In this document: piece after piece, positions 16,322 to 23,521 of the stretch
How the letters are laid out: every line of letters begins with the position of its first letter
Numbering within the stretch: position 1 is the stretch's first letter
DNA from: Patescibacteria group bacterium
GTDB taxonomy: Bacteria; Patescibacteriota; Minisyncoccia; Minisyncoccales; UBA5738
Reading direction: 5' to 3'
Length of the DNA stretch: 57,119 nucleotides
Assembly: GCA_022710775.1 (NCBI GenBank)
Contig: JAKLGH010000008.1
Coordinates: forward strand, 1-57,119
The notes under the pieces: generated by a model
Told to the model about the DNA's origin: nothing
What the model saw: only the letters and a program-made list of their open reading frames with translations
The model's database searches: none
Translations under genes and position numbers: made by a program

Positions 16322-16810
16322 TTACCAGTATTTCACCCGGCTTGGATTCAACCCACCATCCTTATAATAGTAAGCTGTGCGCGATATCCAAATAACGGCT
16401 TCTATTGCGGCAACGCCAAAAAAGATCAATTGAGAGTTCAATGGAATCGAGACTATAAAAGAAGCCGCAAGGAATATCATAAGAAGTATTTTGAAGAATT
16501 CCGTACAAACAAACGGCAAAGCAACGTGAACCTGGCGCGCCGGATAACCTTTGATGGTTCCACTTGCAATAAACTCCGTGATATCCTCTTTCTCTTCTTT
16601 TGCCCGCTCCCTGTCTTTTTGATTACCCGATCCGGCCAAATACCACTCTGCCGCTTCCAACACACAGTTTATGTGTTCACAGTCGTTCTCTCCGCACGGC
16701 ATTTCATACCAGCCTCTTTGGCTTTTGACGTAATCTTCCGGGTTGGTAACGTAATATACGCTCATACCATAAGCTTCTATCACGCCGCCCGCCAATATAT
16801 ATACGGTCAC
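16322..16810 (-). CDS. ORFan with two C-terminal membrane segments
   Basis: Read from GTG 16810, the product has 162 aa. GTG was chosen because AGAGGTG ends 5 bases before it on the minus strand, behind a promoter-like TTGACT / TTATCT pair. The N-terminal half is soluble (TVYILAGGVIEAYGMSVYYV..., with CGENDCEHINC), and two hydrophobic stretches follow (FFKILLMIFLAASFIVSI and LIFFGVAAIEAVIWIS). The topology resembles that of the 2389 protein. It is the only minus-strand gene in the first 22 kb and has its own terminator. Not recognised. The overlapping plus-strand frame was rejected. Confidence 0.7.
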   Translation of the reverse strand: MTVYILAGGVIEAYGMSVYYVTNPEDYVKSQRGWYEMPCGENDCEHINCVLEAAEWYLAGSGNQKDRERAKEEKEDITEFIASGTIKGYPARQVHVALPFVCTEFFKILLMIFLAASFIVSIPLNSQLIFFGVAAIEAVIWISRTAYYYKDGGLNPSRVKYW

Positions 16811-16939
16811 CTTAACACCTCTTTTAAAGGAACTTGAGCTATAGATAACATCGGTTGATGTTGCAGTCAACTAGATAGAACCTTGCCAAAACCAGCTTGT
16901 ATTTTGAATCAAAACAGGCAATAATAAGTTTGTTTTAAA

Positions 16940-17012
16940 ATCCTTAATCACTAATCCTTAATCTTTAACTAGGGTTCTTTTGGTCAAAGATTAAAAGATC
17001 AAGGATTAATGA
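16940..17012. repeat. Imperfect inverted repeat with AATCCTTAATCTTTAAC arms
   Basis: The left arm (AATCCTTAATCTTTAAC) pairs imperfectly with the right arm (GTCAAAGATTAAAAGATCAA followed by GGATTAATGATC). A close relative lies at 22262-22325. It sits immediately upstream of ychF. Confidence 0.6.
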
Positions 17013-17025
17013 TCACTCAATAACT

Positions 17026-18093
17026 ATGTCTTTACATGTCGGAATCGTGGGTCTGCCCAATGTGGGAAAGTCCACATTGTTTAAAGCGATCACCAAGAAA
17101 CAGGTGGATTGCGCCAATTATCCGTTTTGCACCATCGACCCGAACGTCGGGGTGGTTGCCGTACAGGATAATAGGGTAGACAGCCTGGCTGAACTGACCA
17201 AATCGGCGAAAAAAATCTATACCACGGTGGAATTCGTGGATATTGCCGGGCTCGTAAAGGGAGCAGCGCAGGGGGAGGGGCTGGGCAATAAGTTTTTGAC
17301 CAATATCCGGGAAACCGACGCTACGCTTTATATTCTGCGCGGCTTTAAGAACGAAAAGATCATCAATACCGAAGAAAATATCGATCCATTGCGCGACAAA
17401 GGGATTCTTGATACCGAACTGGCCTTAAAAGATTTGGAAACCGTGACCAAGCGGGTTTTAAACCTCGAAAGCGACGTGCGCGGACGAAAACCGGAAGCAA
17501 TCAAGGAAATGGAGGTGCTGCCCAAAGCTAAAACCCTGCTGGAAGAAGGAAGGATCTTAAGCGAGATCGAGTGGACCGCCGATGAAAAAAAAGTTTTGGA
17601 TAGCTACCAACTGCTCACCATGAAGCCGCGGCTATATGTGATCAACGCCGCCGAAAACGAAATAGCGCCTGCCACTTTAGAAGCTTTCCAAAAAAACAAC
17701 TGGCCTTACGTGATCATTGATATTCTCGAAGAAAGCGACGCCGAAGGTCTGTCACCCGCGGAGCGGAAAGAGCTTGGCTTGCCCGAAGACTCTAAGCTGG
17801 AAACGCTGATCAAGAAATCATACGAACTATTAAACCTCATTACGTTTTTCACCACCGGGCCCGACGAAACCCGCGCCTGGACGCTAAAGAAGGGGAGCAC
17901 GGCCCCGCAAGCCGGAGGCGTGATCCACAGCGACTTTGAACGGTGTTTCATCCGCGCCGAAGTGATCAACTGGCTCGACCTGATATCGGCCGGAGGGTTT
18001 ACGCAAGCGCGCGAAAGGGCCCTGCTGCGGACCGAAGGCAAGGAATATATTGTCCAGGACGGAGACGTGATCGAGATCAAAGCCAACGCCTAA
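17026..18093 (+). CDS. ychF: Redox-regulated ATPase YchF (OLA1 family)
   Basis: A TRAFAC-class P-loop protein of 355 aa that binds ATP rather than GTP and associates with ribosomes. The P-loop GLPNVGKST (residues 8-16), switch II DIAGLVKGAAQGEGLGNKFL (near 71), the altered G4 position (NAAENE) and the C-terminal TGS domain ending in KEYIVQDGDVIEIKANA are all present. Length is normal (E. coli 363). No Shine-Dalgarno is visible; an AT-rich inverted repeat precedes the start. Confidence 0.97.
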   Translation: MSLHVGIVGLPNVGKSTLFKAITKKQVDCANYPFCTIDPNVGVVAVQDNRVDSLAELTKSAKKIYTTVEFVDIAGLVKGAAQGEGLGNKFLTNIRETDATLYILRGFKNEKIINTEENIDPLRDKGILDTELALKDLETVTKRVLNLESDVRGRKPEAIKEMEVLPKAKTLLEEGRILSEIEWTADEKKVLDSYQLLTMKPRLYVINAAENEIAPATLEAFQKNNWPYVIIDILEESDAEGLSPAERKELGLPEDSKLETLIKKSYELLNLITFFTTGPDETRAWTLKKGSTAPQAGGVIHSDFERCFIRAEVINWLDLISAGGFTQARERALLRTEGKEYIVQDGDVIEIKANA

Positions 18094-18117
18094 CCGCATT
18101 CAACCTACAGGTAGCTG

Positions 18118-18146
18118 TTGACAAATTTTCATAATCAGATGATAAC
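18118..18146 (+). promoter_or_regulatory. Promoter of the 18179 gene
   Basis: TTGACA (18118-18123), 17 bases, GATAAC (18141-18146). GGAGG follows at 18167-18171, 7 bases before ATG. Confidence 0.65.
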
Positions 18147-18178
18147 AAAAACAGTGTTTTTAAACCGGAGGTTTAAAG

Positions 18179-18505
18179 ATGGCCGCCAAAACTAACTTGG
18201 GAAGCGAGGAAAGGGTAAGCGCGGTATTAGCCGCAGTGACTAAGGCCGTTTTATCGGGAAATTGGGCCGGAGACGAAGAAATAGCGAGCATCGTTAATAA
18301 CATCGGGGCCAACGCGGAAAACGCCAGATATATTTATACTTTGGAATCGTTGCTTAAGGACAGCCCCGAGGATTCGGCAACAGCCCGCGCATTGAGCGAG
18401 CTCGTCGGAAAACTTAATCAATGCCAGCAAGCTTGCCAAGGTGGCAGCGCCGACAATCATTATCATACTGCGCGCAAAGGATCGGTTGTAGGAATATTGG
18501 GCTAA
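18179..18505 (+). CDS. Small helical ORFan, unit 1 of the tandem cassette cluster
   Basis: A 108-aa protein that resembles the 18991 product over about 60 residues: NWAGDEEIASIVNNIGANAENARYIY..., then SPEDSATARALSELVGKL against NWSNDEEIAAKIKK... and APKNSKTAKALTKLIEKL. The predicted structure is all-helical, like a short HEAT/TPR-type repeat with cap. No function is known. The start is certain: GGAGG with 7-base spacing to ATG. It has its own promoter and terminator. Confidence 0.8.
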   Translation: MAAKTNLGSEERVSAVLAAVTKAVLSGNWAGDEEIASIVNNIGANAENARYIYTLESLLKDSPEDSATARALSELVGKLNQCQQACQGGSADNHYHTARKGSVVGILG

Positions 18506-18532
18506 TAATAATCGGGCTTGCCAAATCATCCT

Positions 18533-18558
18533 AAAGGCTTTAACAGCCTTTTTATTTT
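18533..18558 (+). terminator. Terminator of unit 1
   Basis: AAAGGCT, loop TTAAC, AGCCTTT and TTATTTTT. Confidence 0.85.
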
Positions 18559-18603
18559 TGAGCCGCCAAATTGGCGGGCTTTGCTCCTGCCAATTGAGCC
18601 GGA

Positions 18604-18631
18604 TTGACTTTGCGCAAAAATCGGCTAATAT
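18604..18631 (+). promoter_or_regulatory. Promoter of unit 2
   Basis: TTGACT (18604-18609), 16 bases, TAATAT (18626-18631). GGAGG at 18648-18652 follows. Confidence 0.7.
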
Positions 18632-18659
18632 TTCAGCCAGCACCATAGGAGGGAAAAGA

Positions 18660-18863
18660 ATACCGAATCAAGTGATTCCGAAAAAAGAATTTGAAAGCGG
18701 ATTGGAAGAAGTTGACCGAATATACAATAGCCCGGAATTCCAAGAACAAACGAGACAATTCATCAGAGATTCAAGCACTATTCCGGAAAACGAGTTTGAC
18801 CAGCCAATGTCTACCATATCAAGCTGCCCGATAATGCTGGCATCAATCGTTCCCAAAGAATAA
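18660..18863 (+). CDS. Small ORFan, unit 2, with a likely AUA start codon
   Basis: The frame (PNQVIPKKEFESGLEEVDRIY... ending in MLASIVPKE, 67 aa counting the start) has GGAGG at 18648-18652. Exactly 7 bases later, the normal spacing in this cluster, stands ATA rather than ATG. The next usual start in frame is GTG 18672, 19 bases from the Shine-Dalgarno, which is too far. An AUA start is therefore the simplest reading. It has its own promoter (18604) and terminator (18889). The product is not recognised and is unrelated to units 1 and 3. Confidence 0.6.
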   Translation: MPNQVIPKKEFESGLEEVDRIYNSPEFQEQTRQFIRDSSTIPENEFDQPMSTISSCPIMLASIVPKE

Positions 18864-18888
18864 CGCGACTAGCAAGCTTTAGCCAGCC

Positions 18889-18913
18889 GAGCCGGAAAAC
18901 GGCTCTTTTTTTT
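18889..18913 (+). terminator. Terminator of unit 2
   Basis: GAGCCG, loop GAAAA, CGGCTC followed by eight T. Confidence 0.92.
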
Positions 18914-18930
18914 CGGATCGGGCCAAAACA

Positions 18931-18958
18931 TTGACACAACGGCCAATTACGATAATAT
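18931..18958 (+). promoter_or_regulatory. Promoter of unit 3
   Basis: TTGACA (18931-18936), 16 bases, TAATAT (18953-18958). Confidence 0.75.
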
Positions 18959-18990
18959 CGAACCAGCATCTTAAAAAGGAGGCCAAATAA

Positions 18991-19266
18991 ATGCCTTGGG
19001 AAAAAGAAGAGGCTGAACCGTGCGAAATTGGAATTTTGCTGGCCGATATCGCCTGCGCCAAACCTCTTTACAACTGGTCCAACGACGAGGAAATAGCGGC
19101 CAAAATCAAAAAAATTAAACCATGCGAGGCCAATTTCCGCTATATGGAACTTTTTAAATCCTGGCTAACAAAGGCCCCAAAAAATTCAAAAACGGCGAAA
19201 GCTTTGACCAAGCTTATCGAAAAGCTTGAAAAATACGAACGTTCCCACCGGATCTACATTCTTTAA
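18991..19266 (+). CDS. Small helical ORFan, unit 3, paralogue of unit 1
   Basis: A 91-aa protein. It shares with the 18179 product the N-W-x-x-D-E-E-I-A segment, a second helix pair and the ending S-x-T-A-[RK]-A-L-[ST]-[EK]-L-[VI]-x-K-L. It carries an extra pair of Cys at the start (EPCEIGILLADIACAK). GGAGG stands 8 bases before ATG. No clear terminator follows, so it may be co-transcribed with the next gene. Confidence 0.8.
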   Translation: MPWEKEEAEPCEIGILLADIACAKPLYNWSNDEEIAAKIKKIKPCEANFRYMELFKSWLTKAPKNSKTAKALTKLIEKLEKYERSHRIYIL

Positions 19267-19323
19267 ACGAATGATAATCGGCGCGAATCCGTTAATCTTA
19301 TAGTAAAGAAGGAGGCGACATGG

Positions 19324-19854
19324 ATGGACAGGAAATATTGGCCAGATGAATTAGTCAAGCTGCTGGATAGTTACTTGAAAACCAAAAGCGAAAAAGACTT
19401 TGACAAACTGTTGCGGTGGCTCAAAAAACCATGGATGGATTTTAACATCCTCTACAACGTATATACCGAGCTTAAGGAGCGCGATATAAGAATCATGGCG
19501 GCGGATTTGCCGGAAAAGTATTTGGATCTGCGGCAAAAAATTATCGAGCTAATGCTCCGCGGCGCCGTGCACAACCGCTACGACCGCTACAAACTATACA
19601 GCTTATACGAGATCGCCGAAAAAGAAGGCAAAGCGGATGAGGTACTGGCAATCATCGACCATTGTGCGGAAATCGGCCACAAAGGATACGACGCCAAAAC
19701 TTGGAGGTTTTTCTGGGCCAGTTTCCCGGATACCAAGCTTTCAAAACTGGCCGAGCAAAAATTGGCTGAATTGGGCAAGCCGTTGCCCGAAATGACGGAA
19801 GATGAAAAAAACCTGTTTGTGATCCAGTCAATAGTCGGATCGTTTGCCGCGTAA
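19324..19854 (+). CDS. Helical-repeat ORFan, unit 4
   Basis: A 176-aa all-helical protein. Its C-terminal part (GKADEVLAIIDHCAEIGHKGYDAKT...SFPDTKLSKLAEQKLAEL) has the spacing of HEAT/TPR-like helical pairs, and its end resembles that of unit 5 (SYPEISRQAQSKLDKM). GGAGG at 19311-19315 gives 8 bases to ATG 19324. Another ATG at 19320 would give only a 9-codon peptide. Function unknown. The terminator stem includes its last two codons. Confidence 0.78.
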   Translation: MDRKYWPDELVKLLDSYLKTKSEKDFDKLLRWLKKPWMDFNILYNVYTELKERDIRIMAADLPEKYLDLRQKIIELMLRGAVHNRYDRYKLYSLYEIAEKEGKADEVLAIIDHCAEIGHKGYDAKTWRFFWASFPDTKLSKLAEQKLAELGKPLPEMTEDEKNLFVIQSIVGSFAA

Positions 19855-19870
19855 ATCGCGGCTTTTAATT
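19846..19870 (+). terminator. Terminator of unit 4 overlapping its stop codon
   Basis: GCCGCG, loop TAAAT containing the TAA stop, CGCGGC and TTTTAATTT. Confidence 0.88.
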
Positions 19871-19897
19871 TAGCGGCGCGCGCCGGGCCAAGCTTAA

Positions 19898-19925
19898 TTG
19901 ACAAGCTATAAAAAAATGTTATCAT
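19898..19925 (+). promoter_or_regulatory. Promoter of unit 5
   Basis: TTGACA (19898-19903), 16 bases, TATCAT (19920-19925). Confidence 0.7.
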
Positions 19926-19955
19926 AATCAATCGTACCTTAAAGGAGGAAGACGC

Positions 19956-20474
19956 ATAAACGTTAAAAGCGAACCGGCCGGCGCCGGAAATATTGAAATA
20001 TTTAGAATCGAAGATTTAATCGAGATAGCCGGCATCGGAAATTTGATTGGCGCTAGCCTGGCTCATTTACCCGAAGACATTTTGAAAAAAACCGTCTTCA
20101 TGGATGTGCTAAAAATCCACAATACCGCGCGCTCCGGCTCAAATATCCGGCGCAGGGCCCGGGAAGAATTGCTTAGCCGAAACCGGCCTTTCTACGTGTG
20201 GGAAGGCCTGTATCTCAGCAAAGCCAAACCCGGAACTCTGTTACGAAAATTTGCCGCGCTCAAAATGCTGGAACTGGCAGACAGCGATATTGAGGGTAGG
20301 ATCGCTTACGATGCAGTTTATCGGCTTGCGCCGGAACTACGAATAGAAGCAGGGGAGAAAATCCTGGAAAAGATCGATGATCCAAAGACTTTGCGCAATA
20401 TTGTTACGCAAAAGAGTTACCCGGAAATAAGCCGGCAAGCCCAAAGCAAATTGGATAAAATGTTCACCCTATGA
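19956..20474 (+). CDS. Helical-repeat ORFan, unit 5, with a likely AUA start codon
   Basis: Read from ATA 19956 the protein has 172 aa, close to unit 4 (176). AAAGGAGG (GGAGG at 19944-19948) lies exactly 7 bases before this ATA, and no ATG, GTG or TTG occurs in frame before TTG 20043, which is 94 bases from the Shine-Dalgarno. The added N-terminus (NVKSEPAGAGNIEIFRIEDL) is stop-free. The C-terminal two thirds consist of regular helical pairs (LLRKFAALKMLELADSD..., LRIEAGEKILEKIDD..., SYPEISRQAQSKLDKM), HEAT-like in spacing. Function unknown. Confidence 0.65.
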   Translation: MNVKSEPAGAGNIEIFRIEDLIEIAGIGNLIGASLAHLPEDILKKTVFMDVLKIHNTARSGSNIRRRAREELLSRNRPFYVWEGLYLSKAKPGTLLRKFAALKMLELADSDIEGRIAYDAVYRLAPELRIEAGEKILEKIDDPKTLRNIVTQKSYPEISRQAQSKLDKMFTL

Positions 20475-20500
20475 ATCGCCAGTCGGCGATTCTTCTTTTT
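20474..20500 (+). terminator. Terminator of unit 5
   Basis: AATCGCC, loop AGTC, GGCGATT and CTTCTTTTT. Nearly the same sequence ends unit 6 at 21302. Confidence 0.9.
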
Positions 20501-20614
20501 GGCAAGCGATTGTTGAGGCGCTAACCGTTTCCGCAAATCAGTGAAGGGTTGGCCTCGCAATCCAAAATCTTTGGGTCAAACCCCCACAAATTTGCCTGTT
20601 GTTTTTACCAAATC

Positions 20615-20642
20615 TTGACAAAATAAATATTTGATATATAAT
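20615..20642 (+). promoter_or_regulatory. Consensus promoter of unit 6
   Basis: TTGACA (20615-20620), 16 bases, TATAAT (20637-20642): perfect match in both boxes. Confidence 0.85.
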
Positions 20643-20669
20643 AATTAGTACGATTTAGAGGTGAATTAG

Positions 20670-21302
20670 ATGGAAAGAAGGAACGCGGCAATCTTTGCGG
20701 CCGTAATTACGATCCTGATAATGTCATTATACCAGATCGGTTATATGGCCGAGGGATTTGTCGGAGTAAAAGAGAAAAACGGTGTTGTTGATGTTAACGA
20801 GATTACGCCCGGACATTTTTACGTCCTGCCAAAATCGGTCAACATCACCATGTATAGCACGGATGAACAAAGAATAGAGCTGGTCGCGAATATAAAAACA
20901 AACGAAGACTTTGCTGCCGAACTATACGCGGATATAGTATATATTTTAGACGGTAACAAAGCGGGCGAGCTGCAAAGAGACTATAAAAACGGCAAGCTTT
21001 TTGCCACGGTTTGGAATCAAACCGGTGGCGAAAGCATACCGCCCGGTACGGCTCGTGAGACTCAGCTAAGACTGCCCGAAGCGATCTTGGCGGCCGCCTG
21101 CAATCAGGCCGCAAGTAATTTATACGCCAAAGATCTCTTTACCGACCAGCTTGAAAACGAAACGCTCGCCAACCTGAAAAACAATAACTTAACGCGCGTC
21201 TACGGCTTGAATGTGACGCATTGTATTTTCAGAGGCATTCGTTTGACAGATGAATCAGAGGAAAAAATAGAAAATGCCGTTAGAGCACGGCAGAACCTAT
21301 GA
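20670..21302 (+). CDS. Membrane-anchored SPFH/Band-7-like protein, unit 6
   Basis: A 210-aa protein with one N-terminal membrane segment (AAIFAAVITILIMSLYQIGYM) followed by a beta-rich domain. The order GFVGVKEKNGVV...ITPGHFYVLPKSVNITMYSTDEQRIEL and then a helix ending EEKIENAVRARQNL is like the SPFH/Band 7 fold of stomatins and prohibitins. This is a fold-level likeness only. AGAGGTG lies 6 bases before ATG. Promoter and terminator are its own. Confidence 0.7.
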   Translation: MERRNAAIFAAVITILIMSLYQIGYMAEGFVGVKEKNGVVDVNEITPGHFYVLPKSVNITMYSTDEQRIELVANIKTNEDFAAELYADIVYILDGNKAGELQRDYKNGKLFATVWNQTGGESIPPGTARETQLRLPEAILAAACNQAASNLYAKDLFTDQLENETLANLKNNNLTRVYGLNVTHCIFRGIRLTDESEEKIENAVRARQNL

Positions 21303-21330
21303 ATCGCCCGACCGGCGATTCTTCTTTTTG
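21302..21330 (+). terminator. Terminator of unit 6
   Basis: AATCGCC, loop CGACC, GGCGATT and CTTCTTTTT, almost identical to the terminator at 20474. Confidence 0.9.
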
Positions 21331-21375
21331 GCTTTTCTTTTTACAAGGTTTTTTGATATCATTTACTAAATATCC

Positions 21376-21399
21376 GCCGGAAAGCTTTTGCGCTCCGGC
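21376..21399 (+). promoter_or_regulatory. Hairpin directly before the deacetylase start
   Basis: GCCGGA and TCCGGC form a stem with a 12-base loop, ending 10 bases before ATG 21410. It could affect translation. Its role is unknown. Confidence 0.35.
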
Positions 21400-21409
21400 C
21401 AAATAGGGA

Positions 21410-22261
21410 ATGACCACAAAAATCATTTTTTCCAAAATTTGCCTTGAATATACCTGCCCGGGTTCTCCGGAAACCGCCGAACGGATCGGTTGGGCCGTAA
21501 AATTTTTGAAAACAAAAAAATTCACTTTCATAAAACCGGAACCTTGCGCCGACGACGACCTGCTCCTGGCCCACAGCCCGGCTTACGTAAAAGCGGTCAA
21601 AAAAGGGGAGATCGGCGACGCTGACAGCCCGGCTATCAGCGGAATATACGACTATGCCAAGCTTTCTGCCGGAGCGGCGATCGCCGCGGCCAAAAATAAC
21701 GCTTTTTGCCTGATGCGGCCGCCCGGCCACCATGTTGGGATCAATGGCGCCGCGCTTGGCGTTACCACCCGCGGATTTTGCTATTTCAACAACATCGCCA
21801 TCGCCGTAAAAGCTTTAGGGAAAAAGACTTTGATCATTGATTTTGACGGCCACCACGGAAACGGCACCGAGGAAATTTTCTTGGGCGATGAAAACGTGTC
21901 TTACCTTTCCGTCCACCGTCTGGGAATTTACCCTTGGACTGGCAAGACCAGCCGCCAGAATTGCATAAATTTCGGCTTGCCAGACAAATCCGGAGACGGA
22001 TTATATGTTGAAACGCTTAAAAATGCCCTTCTTAGCCTTGATTTTGCCAAATTCGAACAGATAGGCGTTTCTGCCGGTTTTGACACTCATGATGGCGACC
22101 TGGCCTCTATCGGCCTAAGCTCAAAAGGATTTTCAGAGATTGGTAAACTGATCGGCAAATTGGGCAAACCAACCTTTTTCGTGTTTGAGGGCGGGTACGA
22201 CGGAGAAACCGTCGGCAAGGATATCTACGCTTTCCTGAAAGGATTCGAGAATGCGGATTGA
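21410..22261 (+). CDS. Histone-deacetylase-family (arginase/deacetylase fold) zinc hydrolase
   Basis: A 283-aa amidohydrolase of the HDAC/AcuC/acetylpolyamine type. Diagnostic motifs are MRPPGHHVG (residues 103-111, active-site His pair), GFCYFNNIAIAV, IDFDGHHGNGTEEIF (zinc ligands Asp and His) and VSAGFDTHDGD with the third zinc ligand, then FVFEGGYD. The set of catalytic residues is complete. Substrates of bacterial members include acetyl-polyamines and acetylated proteins, and context does not select one. It converges with the Xer gene across an inverted repeat. Confidence 0.9.
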   Translation: MTTKIIFSKICLEYTCPGSPETAERIGWAVKFLKTKKFTFIKPEPCADDDLLLAHSPAYVKAVKKGEIGDADSPAISGIYDYAKLSAGAAIAAAKNNAFCLMRPPGHHVGINGAALGVTTRGFCYFNNIAIAVKALGKKTLIIDFDGHHGNGTEEIFLGDENVSYLSVHRLGIYPWTGKTSRQNCINFGLPDKSGDGLYVETLKNALLSLDFAKFEQIGVSAGFDTHDGDLASIGLSSKGFSEIGKLIGKLGKPTFFVFEGGYDGETVGKDIYAFLKGFENAD

Positions 22262-22325
22262 TCATTAATCATTGATCCTTGATCTTTAACATTGGCTAAG
22301 GATTAATGATTAAAGGTTAATGATT
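22262..22325. repeat. Inverted repeat between convergent genes, relative of 16940-17012
   Basis: The arms ATCATTAATCATTGATCCTT and AAGGATTAATGATTAAAGG followed by TTAATGAT are inverted. The core ATCCTTGATCTTTAA is shared with the repeat before ychF in either orientation. It may serve as a bidirectional terminator or be a small dispersed element. Confidence 0.6.
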
Positions 22326-22332
22326 ATTACCA

Positions 22333-23304
22333 TCATCCGTTTTTCAACCGTTTTCCGCTATGGAACTGGCGATGGATATCGCGCAAGCGTTTATTTGTTA
22401 CATGGGTGTAGATCTGGGTCGTGGAAATATTCCGGTGACCCAGAAATTCTTGGATCGACCGCAGGTCAACGCCCTGGGAAAGCAGATCCGTAGCCATGGA
22501 ATGCCGGAGGGTGTGGGGAGTGGTTGATAGCGGTACTCCACCCAACACAGCGTAGTTTTTTACAATTTGCTCAATAGCCGCCTTTGTTAGGCGGTTTTCG
22601 TCGCTTTTTTTTGAAAATATGTGCACAAATAACGCTTTGTCCTCGGGCGTACAATACCCGGATCTTACTTCCAAATATTTTTTTATCCAAGTTAAAGCGC
22701 GCTCGGAAAAATAAACGGTGCGCGGATGGGAACCCTTGCCAATAATACTAAGCTCGAGATCTTTTTTTTGCTTTAAATTAACAAATTGCTCGGCATTCAA
22801 GGCAACCAGCTCGGCTATGCGCAAACCAGTGGAAAAAAGCGATTCCAAGATCGCCCGGTCGCGAATGCCCTTAGGCGTTTCAACATCGGGAGCCAGCAAT
22901 AGCTTCTCTATCTGTTCCAAGGTCAAAAACTTCACTTTTTTTTCGCGCCTTACGTCCTTGGGCAAAGAAATCTTATCCGACGGCAGCGAAACTATATCTT
23001 TGGCCGCAAAGTAGCTAAGAAGGCCCCGCAAAGCGATCAAGTAATAGTTTTGGGTCGCTTTGCTTAATTCTTTGCCTTTGGAGTTCAAATTTTTTGACAG
23101 ATATACCCTATACCCCCAAATATCGTCGGCCGTAAGCTGGTGGGGAAGCAAGTCCTCCTTATTGGCGGTCTTCAACCATAAGACGAACTTTTGGAGGAAT
23201 TTAGCGTAGTTTTCCTGGGTTTTGGAGGATAAGCCTTTTTCAATGTCGCAATATTCCAAATACGCCGGAATATGGCAGATCATCGGCAGTTTTGATTCTT
23301 TCAT
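22333..23304 (-). CDS. Tyrosine recombinase, XerC/XerD type
   Basis: A 323-aa site-specific recombinase. The N-terminal SAM-like core-binding domain (YLEYCDIEKGLSSKTQENY) is followed by the catalytic domain with Arg in STGLRIAEL, Lys in IGKGSHPRTVYF, HTLRHSMAT (His and Arg), LGHRNISTTQIYTHV (His and the nucleophile Tyr). The complete R-K-H-R-H-Y set suggests an active enzyme, probably for chromosome-dimer resolution. ATG 23304 (MKESKLPM...) was chosen; the longer frame adds 33 residues overlapping the leader. Confidence 0.92.
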   Translation of the reverse strand: MKESKLPMICHIPAYLEYCDIEKGLSSKTQENYAKFLQKFVLWLKTANKEDLLPHQLTADDIWGYRVYLSKNLNSKGKELSKATQNYYLIALRGLLSYFAAKDIVSLPSDKISLPKDVRREKKVKFLTLEQIEKLLLAPDVETPKGIRDRAILESLFSTGLRIAELVALNAEQFVNLKQKKDLELSIIGKGSHPRTVYFSERALTWIKKYLEVRSGYCTPEDKALFVHIFSKKSDENRLTKAAIEQIVKNYAVLGGVPLSTTPHTLRHSMATDLLSQGVDLRSIQEFLGHRNISTTQIYTHVTNKRLRDIHRQFHSGKRLKNG

Positions 23305-23465
23305 AAATATTTTAATAATAATTATTTCAAGAAAATAGCGCACTCCGACACTTCTCTCAAAACATAAAAAAGAAGAAAGGGGAACGCGATTCGCCGCAAA
23401 CACATAGTTTAACCCACAAGGATTGAATTAATGTAGGTTAATTAAATCCTTTTATTATAAATAAT

Positions 23466-23482
23466 AGCACCCCGCATGGGTG
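23466..23482 (-). terminator. Hairpin behind the 23522 gene
   Basis: GCACCC and GGGTGC pair around ATGCG and are followed on the minus strand by the T-rich TATTATTTATAAT, which may also hold the -10 box of the xer gene. Confidence 0.6.
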
Positions 23483-23521
23483 CGTCAATATCCTTCCCCT
23501 CCAGGCCCGAACAATCCAAAA

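Noticed and set aside
16289-16837. Plus-strand ORF opposite the 16322 gene
   Set aside because: The minus-strand frame has an SD, a promoter, a terminator and two clear membrane segments; the plus frame has low-complexity, unlikely composition.
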